64,000 nt of DNA from Sphingobacteriales bacterium 44-15 (GTDB taxonomy: Bacteria; Bacteroidota; Bacteroidia; Chitinophagales; Chitinophagaceae). Under the pieces are notes generated by a model that saw only the letters and a program-made list of their open reading frames with translations, searched no databases and had not been told where the DNA came from. The DNA lies in the NCBI GenBank assembly GCA_001899685.1, contig MKWG01000002.1, positions 41,940 to 105,939 on the forward strand. The letters are read 5' to 3'. Positions 1 to 8,555 of this stretch are shown here, piece by piece (the stretch's first letter is position 1; each line of letters opens with the position of its first letter). A program made the translations under genes and the position numbers.

Positions 1-218
1 TCAATACTACAAGACAGGCTGTTTCAAAACACCTTCGCATTTTAACGGAATGCGAATTGGTAAAACAGGAGCAACAGGGCAGGGAGATCTATTACTCACT
101 TGAAATTGAAAAGATGAAGGAGATTGACAACTGGCTTAGCCAATACAGGAAAATCTGGGAAACCAGGTTCAAGCAGCTTGACAATGTATTATCAACAATC
201 AAAAAACAAAAAAAATGA
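1..218 (+). CDS. ArsR-type HTH regulator, C-terminal fragment (5' end outside window)
   Basis: An open frame (codons starting at base 3) runs in from the left edge and ends TGA at 216-218. The first visible residues, [19 protein letters not shown], are the recognition helix of a winged helix. They are followed by the wing ([10 protein letters not shown]) and a basic C-terminal helix rich in W, Q and K, as in ArsR/SmtB-type regulators. The stop overlaps the start of the SRPBCC gene (ATGA, 215-218), so the two are translationally coupled. ArsR-AHSA1 pairs of this kind are common in Bacteroidota and Firmicutes. No metal-binding residues are visible in this part, and the ligand is unknown. Confidence 0.85.
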   Translation, partial: NTTRQAVSKHLRILTECELVKQEQQGREIYYSLEIEKMKEIDNWLSQYRKIWETRFKQLDNVLSTIKKQKK

Positions 219-712
219 GCAATAACCTTCTATTTGATTTCACCGTTGACAAATCAAGAAAGACAGTATACATCAACAGGGAATTTGATGCCGGGCTTTC
301 GCTGGTATGGGACGCTTTTACCAAACAGGCGCTGCTGGATCAATGGCTGGCGCCCAAACCCTGGTCGTGCAAAACGAAATACATGGATTTCAAAGTTGGC
401 GGTAAAAGATTGTATGCCATGGTAAGTCCGGAAGGACAGGAGCGTTGGGGAATCCAGGAATACACTTCCATTACTCCGAAAACCAACTTTAAAATGTATA
501 ATGCTTTTTCGGATGAAGAGGGGAACCCCGAATTGCCGGGCTCTGAATGGGATCATACTTTCAGCGAACAAAACGGAAGAACCAAAGTGAGTATCACTAT
601 TTATAATGAATCCCTTGACAGGTTGGAAAGGATACTTGATGGCTTCACACAGGGAATGAAAATGTCATTGGGCAACCTGGAGGATCTACTGGCAACATTA
701 TCCAAAAAATAG
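215..712 (+). CDS. SRPBCC / AHSA1-domain protein
   Basis: A 165-residue protein of the START-like (SRPBCC, Aha1 C-terminal) fold. The N-terminal strand [17 protein letters not shown] and [11 protein letters not shown] form the family signature. A central beta region ([25 protein letters not shown]) follows, then a long C-terminal helix ([23 protein letters not shown]). It has no signal peptide, so it is cytoplasmic. Members bind small hydrophobic ligands or act as co-chaperone-like proteins, and the ligand cannot be read from the sequence. Its start overlaps the stop of the upstream ArsR-type gene, so the two form a coupled operon and the regulator probably controls it. Confidence 0.88.
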   Translation: MSNNLLFDFTVDKSRKTVYINREFDAGLSLVWDAFTKQALLDQWLAPKPWSCKTKYMDFKVGGKRLYAMVSPEGQERWGIQEYTSITPKTNFKMYNAFSDEEGNPELPGSEWDHTFSEQNGRTKVSITIYNESLDRLERILDGFTQGMKMSLGNLEDLLATLSKK

Positions 713-773
713 TACCGCTTTGGCTTTACCATTTTGGCAGTCTCTCTCAATAAGGCATTCTATAGGTGGTTCC

Positions 774-876
774 GGGCGCATTTTAAATTTTCGCACCATT
801 TCTCCCCTCTCTGCTGCGCGGAGAGGGGATTGCAGGGGTGAAGGAAATATGTGCCGCGAAAATCTGAAATGCGCCC
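774..876. mobile_element. MITE-like element, copy 1
   Basis: Inverted ends at 774-794 and 856-876 match at 19 of 21 positions and belong to the family consensus GGGCGYATTTYAATTTTTCG. The flanks carry a 7-bp direct repeat, GTGGTTC (left copy ending one base before the element, right copy directly after it), as expected of a target duplication. The interior contains a GC-rich hairpin (CCCCTCT...AGAGGGG) resembling those in the permease spacers near 12.1, 17.4 and 25.4 kb. No protein is encoded. It fills most of the gap between the SRPBCC and Crp/Fnr genes. Confidence 0.7.
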
Positions 877-1063
877 GTGGTTCTCAGTGCAGGAATGTTG
901 TTTTTTGTATTTTAGTTTGCTAAAAACAACCATTACGTTAGGTTTGGAACGCCTGGTTCAAATATCCTGACAGGAACACTCTTTCACTAACGGAACAATG
1001 AAGTCTATAGACAACAACGACAGCCATCAGCAGGCAGTAATCCTAACAACCGAAAATGCTTGC

Positions 1064-1071
1064 TAACTTTG
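1064..1071 (+). promoter_or_regulatory. Bacteroidota -7 box (TAACTTTG) just upstream of the Crp/Fnr start
   Basis: A perfect TAnnTTTG match ends five bases before the ATG at 1076. With the usual few-base distance from box to transcription start, the mRNA would begin at or beside the start codon (leaderless or nearly so). No clear -33 TTG was found. Confidence 0.45.
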
Positions 1072-1075
1072 TAAG

Positions 1076-1651
1076 ATGCACGGCCAGCTATTACAACTCA
1101 TATCTCAAAAGATAACACTTTCCGACAACGACAGGGAATTGTGCTTGCAGTATTTTGAACCTGTGCTTTTCCCGAAAAACCAAATCATTGAGAAAGAAGG
1201 CAGCATTCCAAAATATCTGTATTTTGTAATATCCGGTTTTGTACGCCTGTTCCATTATAACGACAATGGCGATGAGGTGACAACACATATCAATTGTCCT
1301 CCCGGCTTCATTACGTCTTATTCTGATTTTATCAACCAAATCAAATCGAACGAGAATGTAGAATGCATCACAGGATGTGAGCTGTTGAGAATAACAAAAG
1401 CGGACGTAGTGCTGCTGACACAGCAAAGCGCCGCGTTCAGGGATTTCAGCATTTCGGTTTTTCAACAATCGCTTGCATATAACGAAACCCGCTCAAAAGA
1501 ATTGGCAACACTCACTGCAGAGCAGCGCTACCAAAAGCTCCTTGAAAATTATCCGGACATCCTGCATAACGTTCCCCTGCAATATATCGCTTCGTTTTTG
1601 GGAATGAACCCTAAAAGCCTGAGCAGGATCCGGAAAGGGATCATTAAGTAA
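1076..1651 (+). CDS. Crp/Fnr-family transcriptional regulator
   Basis: 191 residues. The N-terminal cyclic-nucleotide-binding-like beta roll spans about 15-115 (LFPKNQIIEKEGSIPKYLYF, VISGFVRLFHYNDNGDEVT), followed by a dimer helix. A short C-terminal HTH (VPLQYIASFLGMNPKSLSRI) spans about 165-190. The canonical cAMP phosphate-binding RxS motif is absent, and there are no clustered N-terminal cysteines for an FeS centre, so the effector is unknown. Small Crp-like regulators of this sort in Bacteroidota often sit beside one target oxidoreductase, and here the SDR gene follows 63 bp downstream on the same strand. A TAnnTTTG box abuts the start codon. Confidence 0.85.
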   Translation: MHGQLLQLISQKITLSDNDRELCLQYFEPVLFPKNQIIEKEGSIPKYLYFVISGFVRLFHYNDNGDEVTTHINCPPGFITSYSDFINQIKSNENVECITGCELLRITKADVVLLTQQSAAFRDFSISVFQQSLAYNETRSKELATLTAEQRYQKLLENYPDILHNVPLQYIASFLGMNPKSLSRIRKGIIK

Positions 1652-1714
1652 CATTTGTGAAGTGCAGGCTCATCCGGAATTTTAAATTTTGTGCCGTAAT
1701 TAAAACATCAAAAT

Positions 1715-2725
1715 ATGGCACAGAAAAATTTAGCGTTGGTTACCGGTGCAAACGGGCATCTTGGCAACAACCTGGTGAGATTGCTTATCAGCAAAGGTAT
1801 TCCTGTCCGGGCTTCTGTTCGTAACACAGACAAAGGGCCTTTTTGCGGGGTGGATTGTGAAGTGGTGCATGCCGACATCACCGACAAGCAATCATTGATA
1901 AGCGCTTTGCAGGGCGTGGAAATATTATATGCTGCCGGCGCAGCATTCAGGCTCTGGGCGAAAGACCCGAAAAAAGAAATCTATGATGTGAACCTGGCAG
2001 GCACAAAAAATACTGTTGAGGCAGCAGCCGAAGCAGGTGTAAAACGCATTGTATATGTAAGTTCAATAGCTGCATTGAGTTATTCAAAACTTCCTGCAAA
2101 AGAAAGCTACGGTTACAATCCCGACCGCAGGGATATGTATTACAATTCAAAAAATGACGGGGAAAAGCTCGCATTTGAACTGGCAAAAAAGCATAATATC
2201 GAATTAGTTTCTGTGCTACCCTCCGCAATGATCGGAAGTGAAGCGTTTGCACCCCTTAATGTTTCATACAACATTATCAGTCTGATTCTGAAAAAAGCAA
2301 TTCCCGTTGAAACCAACATTACGCTGAACTGGATTGATGTGAAAGACGTAGCCGAAGGCTGCTACTTAGCCGCAACAAAAGGCAGAAATGGCGAACGCTA
2401 TATTTTAGCAAACGAAAAATGCATGTCTATCAAACAGACAACAAAAATTGCACAGGAACTTTTCCCTGAACTGCACATTAAAATGCCGGTTGCGGTACCT
2501 AAGCCGGTATTGTTTGCTATTGCGTGGCTCATGGAGGCAGTAAGCAAAATAAATGGCAAAGCCCCCTTGCTTTCCACCAAAGCAGTTGCGATGTTTTCAG
2601 GACTGCAACAAAACTTTGACATTTCAAAAGCCCATACAGAGTTAGGTTTCAGACCCAAAGACACAACACAAGCCGTAAGGGAAGCAATGTGCTATTTATA
2701 TGAGAACGGAGATCGCTTTAAGTAA
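1715..2725 (+). CDS. NAD(P)-dependent epimerase/dehydratase-like extended SDR
   Basis: 336 residues. The N-terminal Rossmann motif is GANGHLG at 11-17. The catalytic YxxxK is Y142-K146 (YYNSK), with the preceding VSS at 115-117. Overall it resembles dihydroflavonol-4-reductase and 3-beta-HSD-type extended SDRs. The substrate cannot be told from sequence. The protein is cytosolic with no signal peptide. It lies 63 bp downstream of the Crp/Fnr gene, which may regulate it. A loose -7-like sequence (TAAATTTTG, 1683-1691) precedes the gene. The C-terminal part (FRPKDTTQAVREAMCYLYENG) is the usual family ending, so the gene looks intact. Confidence 0.85.
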   Translation: MAQKNLALVTGANGHLGNNLVRLLISKGIPVRASVRNTDKGPFCGVDCEVVHADITDKQSLISALQGVEILYAAGAAFRLWAKDPKKEIYDVNLAGTKNTVEAAAEAGVKRIVYVSSIAALSYSKLPAKESYGYNPDRRDMYYNSKNDGEKLAFELAKKHNIELVSVLPSAMIGSEAFAPLNVSYNIISLILKKAIPVETNITLNWIDVKDVAEGCYLAATKGRNGERYILANEKCMSIKQTTKIAQELFPELHIKMPVAVPKPVLFAIAWLMEAVSKINGKAPLLSTKAVAMFSGLQQNFDISKAHTELGFRPKDTTQAVREAMCYLYENGDRFK

Positions 2726-2893
2726 CCTGTAGTACTTATTAGTTTCCGGTTGGCGCCACCTGTCTGATAGTTCGGAAAGATTGCCCAATCAGTCTGCTTA
2801 ATTTCACCGGGGCCGGGCTAAAAGAAAAAATCTTAATTACACTTTGTAATTCAAAGCACTTTTTATACTTTTAAGCCATAACTTTCTATCATC

Positions 2894-2974
2894 ATGAAAA
2901 ATAAACCAGGGAAAACCAGCGGTTTACTAGCCGGTATACTATTAGGGTCTCTTACAAAAAAATCAACAGTATGA
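2894..2974 (+). CDS. Possible 26-residue leader ORF overlapping the next start
   Basis: ATG at 2894 opens MKNKPGKTSGLLAGILLGSL plus six residues. It stops at TGA 2972-2974, overlapping the ATG (2971) of the next gene. It has the look of a signal or membrane N-terminus and could couple translation of the downstream gene, or it may be a remnant of a duplicated start region. No homology is recognised. Confidence 0.25.
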   Translation: MKNKPGKTSGLLAGILLGSLTKKSTV

Positions 2975-3306
2975 AGATTTCAGTAACAAAATTTATTATT
3001 GTCTTCCTCATTTCAGCATTTGCCTTTCAATTTATCTCTAACTCAGTGCTGGGACCTGAAGTGCGGCTTTTTCCCGCGGACGGTGAGTGGTTCCCGGGAA
3101 ACGGGTCGCCAATAGCCTGGAAGGGTACTTTAGCCATCATAGTATATCCTGTCAAATTTATTTTGATCAGGCCGCTGTCTTTTTTAGGTAAAGATCCTGA
3201 CCCGGTGCCCCCTGTTCTGCTTGTTGCCTTTGCTGTCTACTGGACAGCCATGGCATTGGTGCTTTATTATATTCTCAGAAAAATAAACATTCTTAAAGAA
3301 AAATGA
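2971..3306 (+). CDS. Small membrane protein, unknown function
   Basis: 111 residues with an N-terminal hydrophobic segment (about 6-25), a second at about 50-72 (GTLAIIVYPVKFILIRPLSFL) and a third at about 82-103 (LLVAFAVYWTAMALVLYYIL), ending in a basic tail (RKINILKEK). It is probably an inner-membrane protein with three helices. The family is not recognised. It is preceded by an overlapping 26-codon reading frame and followed 33 bp later by a broken DoxX-like gene. Nothing in the sequence points to a substrate or partner. Confidence 0.6.
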   Translation: MKISVTKFIIVFLISAFAFQFISNSVLGPEVRLFPADGEWFPGNGSPIAWKGTLAIIVYPVKFILIRPLSFLGKDPDPVPPVLLVAFAVYWTAMALVLYYILRKINILKEK

Positions 3307-3339
3307 TCTTTAAAAGGGTTACGTTATGAATAAACATCT

Positions 3340-3531
3340 ATGAGCAGACTGGAAGAAATATACTATGAAGCGAAGTCTGACAAATGGCTTAAGCGGTTTG
3401 CTGTTTTTTGTCGCATTTCCCTGGCAGCAGGCTTTATTCCGGCAGGCTACGTTAAAATCATGGGTGAACGTTTTGCAGCTGGCTACATACATCAAGGACA
3501 CATTAAAGAAAATCAAGTCAATATTAGCTGA
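3340..3531 (+). pseudogene. Truncated DoxX-like membrane protein (5' fragment)
   Basis: From ATG 3340 the first ~46 residues (KWLKRFAVFCRISLAAGFIP, AGYVKIMGERFAAG) resemble the N-terminus of DoxX-like membrane proteins of Bacteroidota: an amphipathic start, a first membrane helix, then a GxRF motif. From about base 3480 the frame reads non-homologous residues (YIHQGHIKENQVNIS). These are the out-of-frame reading of a nucleotidyltransferase gene, and the frame stops at 3531. The rest of the DoxX domain (about 90 residues, three helices) is missing. The fragment is therefore the left side of a recombination junction. Confidence 0.6.
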
Positions 3532-3766
3532 CAAATATCACGTCAGCACTATCGGATTGTTTGGTTCTGTTGTTCGGGATGACTACTCTCCGGCTTCGAG
3601 CGACATTGACATTATCGTTGACTTTTCAAGACCTATAGGTATAGAATTTGTTGACCTGGCTAACTATCTTGAGAAAATTCTTAACAAAAAAGTTGACCTC
3701 GTTTCCAAAAGGGGGATTAAAAGCAAGTACTTTGCTCACATAGAACCGGAAATTGTCTATGTCTAA
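3365..3766 (+). CDS. MNT-type minimal nucleotidyltransferase (antitoxin-like), start lost by fusion
   Basis: Residues from about 40 to 133 form a minimal nucleotidyltransferase. The motif is GLFGSVVRDDYSPASSDIDI (GS...SDxD, catalytic Asp pair), then a helical part and DLVSKRGIKSKYF. This family (MntA) is the antitoxin of HEPN-MNT pairs and adenylylates the HEPN toxin. The only in-frame ATG (3365) lies inside the DoxX fragment read in another frame, so the first ~36 residues are not native. TTG 3473 or CTG 3479 are the only starts near the usual family N-terminus. The original start codon seems to have been lost at the junction. The stop overlaps the ATG of a truncated HEPN gene. The domain itself is intact, but expression is doubtful. 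Confidence 0.7.
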   Translation: MKRSLTNGLSGLLFFVAFPWQQALFRQATLKSWVNVLQLATYIKDTLKKIKSILADKYHVSTIGLFGSVVRDDYSPASSDIDIIVDFSRPIGIEFVDLANYLEKILNKKVDLVSKRGIKSKYFAHIEPEIVYV

Positions 3767-3815
3767 AAGAGACGACAGTAAGGCGGCTTGCGTTTATTTT
3801 AACCATCGTTTTTGA
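3759..3815 (+). pseudogene. HEPN partner remnant (first residues only)
   Basis: ATG 3759 overlaps the end of the nucleotidyltransferase gene in another frame, the arrangement usual for HEPN toxins downstream of MNT. The product starts MSKRDDSK, close to the MSKRDD start common in HEPN-family proteins, but then reads AACVYFNHRF and stops at 3813-3815. A HEPN domain needs about 110 residues, so almost all of the toxin is missing. Recognition rests on position and a six-residue start. Confidence 0.5.
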
Positions 3816-3892
3816 TAGTGCCCAATCGAGAATTAATTATTTTCATTACCAAAATTTCAAACTGAGGCACTACCCAATATTGGGAGCGCATT

Positions 3893-3958
3893 TCAATTTT
3901 TCGCAGGCGGGAACATGCAACGGATTGAAATCCCATGCAAAAAATTGAAATACGCCTC
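3893..3958. mobile_element. MITE-like element, copy 2 (short)
   Basis: The left end at 3893-3915 and right end at 3936-3958 are inverted copies of the family end (GCATTTCAATTTTTCGCA versus GTATTTCAATTTTTTGCA). AATATTG flanks it on both sides (3886-3892, and right after one intervening base), consistent with a target duplication. The interior is only about 20 bp. It lies in the 234-bp gap before mgtA. Nothing else is recognised there. Confidence 0.6.
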
Positions 3959-4049
3959 TAATATTGCGATTTAAAATTATATTACCAAAACTCACTACTT
4001 TTAGCATTATATCCGTTATCAATATTCTCTTCCTTAACATCATCAAAGC

Positions 4050-6611
4050 ATGCTTCACACGGCACAGCATTCTCCGGCAAATACTCCTTTCTGGGCCATG
4101 ACCGAAGCAGAAGCTATTGCAAAAGCCGGCAGCTCCGTGAGTGGGATAAGCCCGGAGGAGGCGGCAGAACGTTTAAGCAATGAAGGCAGCAATGCGCCTT
4201 CAGCAAAAAATACAAGCGCCTGGCTCTTATTCTGGCGACAGCTCAACAACCCGCTCACCCTGTTGCTGCTGGGTGCGGCATTGCTTTCGCTAATGCTGCA
4301 CGATACCACCAACAGCTATATCATATTTTTAATAGTTTTTATCAGCAGCGTATTAGGCTACTGGCAGGAAAAGGGCGCGTCGGATGCGGTGAAGACCTTA
4401 CTGAAAATGGTAAAGACTACCTGTACTGTTCGCCGCGGGCAGGATATGGAAGTGACCGTGGATGCGCTGGTGCGGGGAGATATGGTGGTGCTGTCTGCGG
4501 GATCCGTTATCCCGGCAGACTGCTATATCCTGCAGTCCAATGAACTATTCGTGGATGAAGCCGCCTTTACGGGTGAGACCTTCCCCGTACAAAAGTCGCC
4601 GGGTATTAAAGAAGCTTCTGCAAGACTGTCGGAGCGTACCAATGCTGTATTCATGGGTTCGCATGTGGTAAGCGGCAAAGGATTAGGACTTGTAATGCAT
4701 ACCGGCAGGGATACGGAGTTTGGGAAAATATCGGCAAGCCTGGCAAGAAAAACACCTGAAACAGATTTTGAAAGAGGTATCCGGCAGTTTGGTTACCTGC
4801 TGATGAGCATCACCATGCTGCTGGTGCTGGTCATCTTTGCCATCAATGTATTCCTGCATAAGCCGGTGCTGGATTCTTTTATGTTCTCGCTGGCGCTCGC
4901 AGTAGGTCTAACTCCCCAGTTGCTTCCCGCCATCATCAGCGTTAATCTCTCCCGGGGAGCCAAACGTATGGCGGAGCAGCAGGTGATCGTCAAAAAACTT
5001 TCCTCCATTGAAAATTTCGGGAGCATGACAGTGCTTTGCTCCGACAAAACCGGTACGCTCACCGAAGGAAAAGTAACCGTAAAAGACTATATAGATGCCT
5101 CCGGCAATCCATCGGAGCATGTACGGTTGTACGCCTGCCTGAATGCGGCTTTGCAGCAGGGCTTTCGCAATCCCGTGGACGCTGCCCTTATGGCTATACA
5201 ACCGGATACGATCCACTCCTATCGCCTTGCCGGTGAGATACCCTACGACTTTGTGCGCAAGCGGCTGACAACCGTGGTGACCAATGATAAGGAGGAAACC
5301 ATCATGATCACCAAAGGCGCCTTCCTGCATGTGCTGGAAACCTGCACCGATATAGAACAGGCAAACGGCACACGTATTCCCGTGGCAGCAGGCAAACAGA
5401 CCTTGATGAAGCTGTATGAAGAAGCTTCCTCAAAAGGATTCCGCGTGCTTGGGGTAGCCTGCAAATCGCTGCAGCCCGGTGAAGCATATAGTCGTGAACA
5501 GGAAACCGGAATGAGCTTTGCCGGCTTTGTAAGCCTTTTCGATCCACCCAAAGCCAATATCGCAAATACCATTGCCAGCCTTAATACAATGGGCATTGCC
5601 ATAAAGGTGATCACCGGTGACAATCGCCTGGTAGCATCGGCGCTGATGAAACAGATAGGCTATCCTGACCCTAAAATACTGACCGGGAAGGAAATGAAAG
5701 AAATGAGCCCGGCAGCTTTATTGCACGATATACCGATCACCGATGTGTTTGCAGAAGTGGAGCCTAATCAAAAAGAGCGGATCATCGAAACACTGCGCAA
5801 AAAAAAGCAGGTGGTGGGCTTTATGGGCGACGGCATCAATGATGCAGCGGCATTACACACTGCAGATGTAGGTATTTCCGTAGACACCGCTGTAGACGTG
5901 GCCAAAGAAGCGGCAGACATCATCCTGCTGAACCCCGACCTGGATGTGCTGCGGGCAGGTGTGGCGGAAGGCCGCACTACTTTTGCCAATACCATGAAAT
6001 ATATTTTTATGGCAACGAGCGCTAATTTCGGGAATATGTTCAGCATGGCAGGAGCATCGCTTTTCTTACCTTTTTTACCGCTCTTACCCAAGCAGATCTT
6101 ACTGACCAACCTGCTGACAGACTTACCGGAAATGACCATCGCCACCGACCGAGTAGACGATGCACAAACCCTGCGGCCGGCATCCTGGGACTTTTCCTTT
6201 ATCAGAAAATTTATGATCGTCTTCGGGCTATTGAGCTCTGCATTTGACTACTTCACTTTCTGGGTATTACTAAAAGTATTGCATGCCGATGAGCATATCT
6301 TTCAAACCGGCTGGTTCGTGGAATCGGTAGTATCCGCTTCGCTGATCGTATTTATAGTGCGCACCCGGCTGTCGGTATTCAAAAGCAAGCCTTCATGGGC
6401 GCTTACCAGGGCCAACCTGCTGGTAATAATAGCGGTGCTGGCATTGCCATTCCTTCCTGTATCTGCACTGATGGGCTTTCAGCCGTTGCCGCCCCGCTTT
6501 TACGGATACCTGCTGCTTATTGTTGCTGCGTACCTGTGCACGGCAGAGATCACAAAGAAAATTTTCTACAGCTATTTAAAAAAGAAACAGAACAGGGTTA
6601 TCGGGCTATAG
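4050..6611 (+). CDS. mgtA: Magnesium-translocating P-type ATPase (MgtA-like, P3B)
   Basis: 853 residues, the usual length for MgtA/MgtB. In order: an N-terminal cation-ATPase domain (about 12-80), TM1-2 (about 55-95), the actuator domain with TGET at 174-177, the TM4 signature VGLTPQLLPAIISVNLSRGA typical of the Mg class, the phosphorylation motif DKTGT with Asp332, the nucleotide-binding domain, the hinge GDGIND at 593-598, and six C-terminal helices. It imports Mg2+ across the inner membrane using ATP. It is a lone gene following a MITE-like element and a damaged region. No Mg-sensing leader structure is evident in the short upstream gap. Confidence 0.92.
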   Translation: MLHTAQHSPANTPFWAMTEAEAIAKAGSSVSGISPEEAAERLSNEGSNAPSAKNTSAWLLFWRQLNNPLTLLLLGAALLSLMLHDTTNSYIIFLIVFISSVLGYWQEKGASDAVKTLLKMVKTTCTVRRGQDMEVTVDALVRGDMVVLSAGSVIPADCYILQSNELFVDEAAFTGETFPVQKSPGIKEASARLSERTNAVFMGSHVVSGKGLGLVMHTGRDTEFGKISASLARKTPETDFERGIRQFGYLLMSITMLLVLVIFAINVFLHKPVLDSFMFSLALAVGLTPQLLPAIISVNLSRGAKRMAEQQVIVKKLSSIENFGSMTVLCSDKTGTLTEGKVTVKDYIDASGNPSEHVRLYACLNAALQQGFRNPVDAALMAIQPDTIHSYRLAGEIPYDFVRKRLTTVVTNDKEETIMITKGAFLHVLETCTDIEQANGTRIPVAAGKQTLMKLYEEASSKGFRVLGVACKSLQPGEAYSREQETGMSFAGFVSLFDPPKANIANTIASLNTMGIAIKVITGDNRLVASALMKQIGYPDPKILTGKEMKEMSPAALLHDIPITDVFAEVEPNQKERIIETLRKKKQVVGFMGDGINDAAALHTADVGISVDTAVDVAKEAADIILLNPDLDVLRAGVAEGRTTFANTMKYIFMATSANFGNMFSMAGASLFLPFLPLLPKQILLTNLLTDLPEMTIATDRVDDAQTLRPASWDFSFIRKFMIVFGLLSSAFDYFTFWVLLKVLHADEHIFQTGWFVESVVSASLIVFIVRTRLSVFKSKPSWALTRANLLVIIAVLALPFLPVSALMGFQPLPPRFYGYLLLIVAAYLCTAEITKKIFYSYLKKKQNRVIGL

Positions 6612-6755
6612 TGCAAATATTTCTACCAATTGTGTAACAAGTTCTTCAATGCGGAAGAGATGTCTTCCCGGATTTAGGGTCATCCGGTTAATAAAATTAT
6701 ATCCCTTGCCGGCATGCTTTTTTTATGTTGTAAAACTGGTCGTCAAAACTGTGTG

Positions 6756-6867
6756 GGGCGTATTTTAATTTTTCGCAGGCAGGTGGCTTTCAGCCATCAG
6801 CGATTACTCTTGTGCGTGTCTCACCGACCGGAAAGTTGTGCATAAAGCAAAAAATTGAAATACGCCC
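6756..6867. mobile_element. MITE-like element, copy 3 (clear target duplication)
   Basis: The ends are GGGCGTATTTTAATTTTTCG (6756-6775) and its near-perfect inverse (about 6848-6867). The clearest direct repeat of the family flanks it: ACTGTGTG at 6748-6755 and again at 6868-6875 (a ninth base, G, also matches). The interior contains GTGTCTCACCGACCGG, also found with one change in copy 4. The rest of the 298-bp gap between mgtA and the SDR gene shows nothing else. The right-hand duplication creates a GTG in frame with the SDR gene. Confidence 0.75.
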
Positions 6868-6909
6868 ACTGTGTGGCAGCACATTTTTATTATTTATAAA
6901 TTTTACAAT

Positions 6910-7773
6910 ATGCAAAAATCTAATTCGCTAAGACCATTAAGACCGGAACAAACCATAAGGAGGAAGCAGGGACAGGAAATGGCCATGCAGCCACAGCCGC
7001 AGTCTTTCCGTAAAAAGACAGACCGGAAACTGGAAGGAAAAGTAGCTATTGTTACCGGGGGTGATAGCGGTATCGGACGGGCTGTGGCAATCGCCTTTGC
7101 CCAGGAAGGCGCAAAAGTGTCCATAATATATAAAGCGGATGACATTGAAGCTGAAGAAACACAACGTATCATTGAACAGGAAGACGGCTCCTGCTTTTTG
7201 CTTAAGCTCGATATCACTTCAAAAAAGAATTGCATCCGCATTATTGACGAAACAGTGGCCCATTTCGGCAAACTTGACATATTAGTCAATAACGCCGGTG
7301 TCCAGTTTCCCGAAACCAAATTATCCCACATAACCGAAGAACATCTCCGGCTTACGTTTGACACTAACTTTTTTGCACAGTTCTATCTTATACAGGCGGC
7401 AGAAAAACAACTGGAAGATGACGGCAGCATCATTAATACTACTTCTGTGACAGCATATCGCGGCAGCAAAGGGCTGGTTGATTATTCGGCCACAAAGGGG
7501 GCGATTGTGTCCATGACCCGATCATTGAGCGCTTATTTTGCAGACAGGGGTATCCGCGTTAATGCAGTGGCCCCGGGCCCGATATGGACACCTCTTATTC
7601 CAACTACTTTCCCCCGGGAAAAAGTTGCATCCTTTGGCTCCGATGTTCCTTTGAAAAGGGCTGGTGAACCTGCAGAAGTAGCACCCTGTTACGTGTTCCT
7701 TGCAAGTGACGACAGCAGTTATATAACCGGACAGGTACTGCATCCCAACGGCGGAGAAATTGTGAACGGGTAA
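6910..7773 (+). CDS. SDR-family oxidoreductase (general-stress-protein type)
   Basis: 287 residues from ATG 6910. An upstream in-frame GTG at 6871 lies in the MITE flank and is unlikely to be the start. A polar N-terminal extension of about 40 residues (RPEQTIRRKQGQEMAMQPQP) precedes the Rossmann fold, as in the YhxC/YdaD (Gsp39) group of SDRs. Motifs: TGGDSGIG at 49-56, NNAG at 127-130, and the catalytic Ser179, Tyr192 and Lys196 (YSATK). It is probably a cytosolic NAD(P)H-dependent dehydrogenase induced by stress, with unknown substrate. The Fpg/Nei gene follows 26 bp downstream on the same strand, so the two may be cotranscribed. Confidence 0.85.
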   Translation: MQKSNSLRPLRPEQTIRRKQGQEMAMQPQPQSFRKKTDRKLEGKVAIVTGGDSGIGRAVAIAFAQEGAKVSIIYKADDIEAEETQRIIEQEDGSCFLLKLDITSKKNCIRIIDETVAHFGKLDILVNNAGVQFPETKLSHITEEHLRLTFDTNFFAQFYLIQAAEKQLEDDGSIINTTSVTAYRGSKGLVDYSATKGAIVSMTRSLSAYFADRGIRVNAVAPGPIWTPLIPTTFPREKVASFGSDVPLKRAGEPAEVAPCYVFLASDDSSYITGQVLHPNGGEIVNG

Positions 7774-7799
7774 ATAATATCCAGTTAAATAGATACACA

Positions 7800-8537
7800 A
7801 TGCCTGAAGGTCCCAGCATCATCATTTTAAAAGAAGCAGTACAGCAGTTTAAAGGCAAAAAAATAACGGATGTTTCCGAGAATGCAAGCGTTGACATCGG
7901 TTCCTTCAAAGGTCAAAAGGTCAGGGATATCAGGAGTTGGGGAAAACAGTTCTTTATTTGTCTTGAAAAAAACACAATACGCATTCATTTTCTGCTGTTC
8001 GGGTCTTATAGTATAAATGAGCAAACCAAACCGGATAAAAGCCTCCGGCTGGGGCTCTTTTTTCCTAACGGAGCCCTATATTTTTATACCTGTTCCGTGA
8101 AGATCATCCAGGCTGACCTGGATGCTTTATACGACTGGGAAGCCGATGTGATGAGTGATATATGGGATGCATCGCGGGCAAGAGAAAAATTAAAAGCAAT
8201 GCCCGGAACGATGGTATGCGATGCCCTGCTGGATCAGAAAGTATTTTCAGGTGTAGGCAATATTATAAAAAACGAGGTGCTGTACCGTATTATGCTCCAT
8301 CCTGAAACAAGGGTAGGCAAAATCCCGCCCAAAAAGATCAGCGAGCTGATCAGGGAAACCAGGAATTACAGTTTTGATTTTTTAAACTGGAAGAAAGCAT
8401 ATGAGCTGAAAAAACACTGGCTTGCGCACACTAAAAAAACATGCCCGCGATGTAACCTTCCCTTCATAAAAAAATATTGCGGTAAAACCCATAGAAGAAG
8501 TTTTTTTTGTGAGAATTGCCAGGTAAAGTATGATTAG
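7800..8537 (+). CDS. Fpg/Nei-family DNA glycosylase
   Basis: 245 residues starting MPEGPS. The Pro after Met is the Schiff-base nucleophile and the following Glu is catalytic, the defining start of Fpg/Nei enzymes. The helix-two-turns-helix region lies around 140-175 (LLDQKVFSGVGNIIKNEVLY). A C-terminal zinc finger has ligands C215, C218, C237 and C240 (CPRC ... FFCENCQ). It would remove oxidised bases and nick DNA in base-excision repair. The divergent middle part places it with the Nei-like 'endonuclease' group of Bacteroidota rather than classical MutM. It ends 18 bp from the convergent DUF72 gene. Confidence 0.85.
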   Translation: MPEGPSIIILKEAVQQFKGKKITDVSENASVDIGSFKGQKVRDIRSWGKQFFICLEKNTIRIHFLLFGSYSINEQTKPDKSLRLGLFFPNGALYFYTCSVKIIQADLDALYDWEADVMSDIWDASRAREKLKAMPGTMVCDALLDQKVFSGVGNIIKNEVLYRIMLHPETRVGKIPPKKISELIRETRNYSFDFLNWKKAYELKKHWLAHTKKTCPRCNLPFIKKYCGKTHRRSFFCENCQVKYD

Positions 8538-8555
8538 TTGCCGTGGGAGAAACAC

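Noticed and set aside
720..923. 67-residue plus-strand ORF
   Set aside because: It lies across the MITE-like element 774-876 and its ends; the sequence is that of inverted repeats, with no family match.
6871..6909. GTG start for the stress-type SDR
   Set aside because: The GTG lies in the target duplication of a MITE-like element; the 13 extra residues are not family sequence, and ATG 6910 fits the family start.
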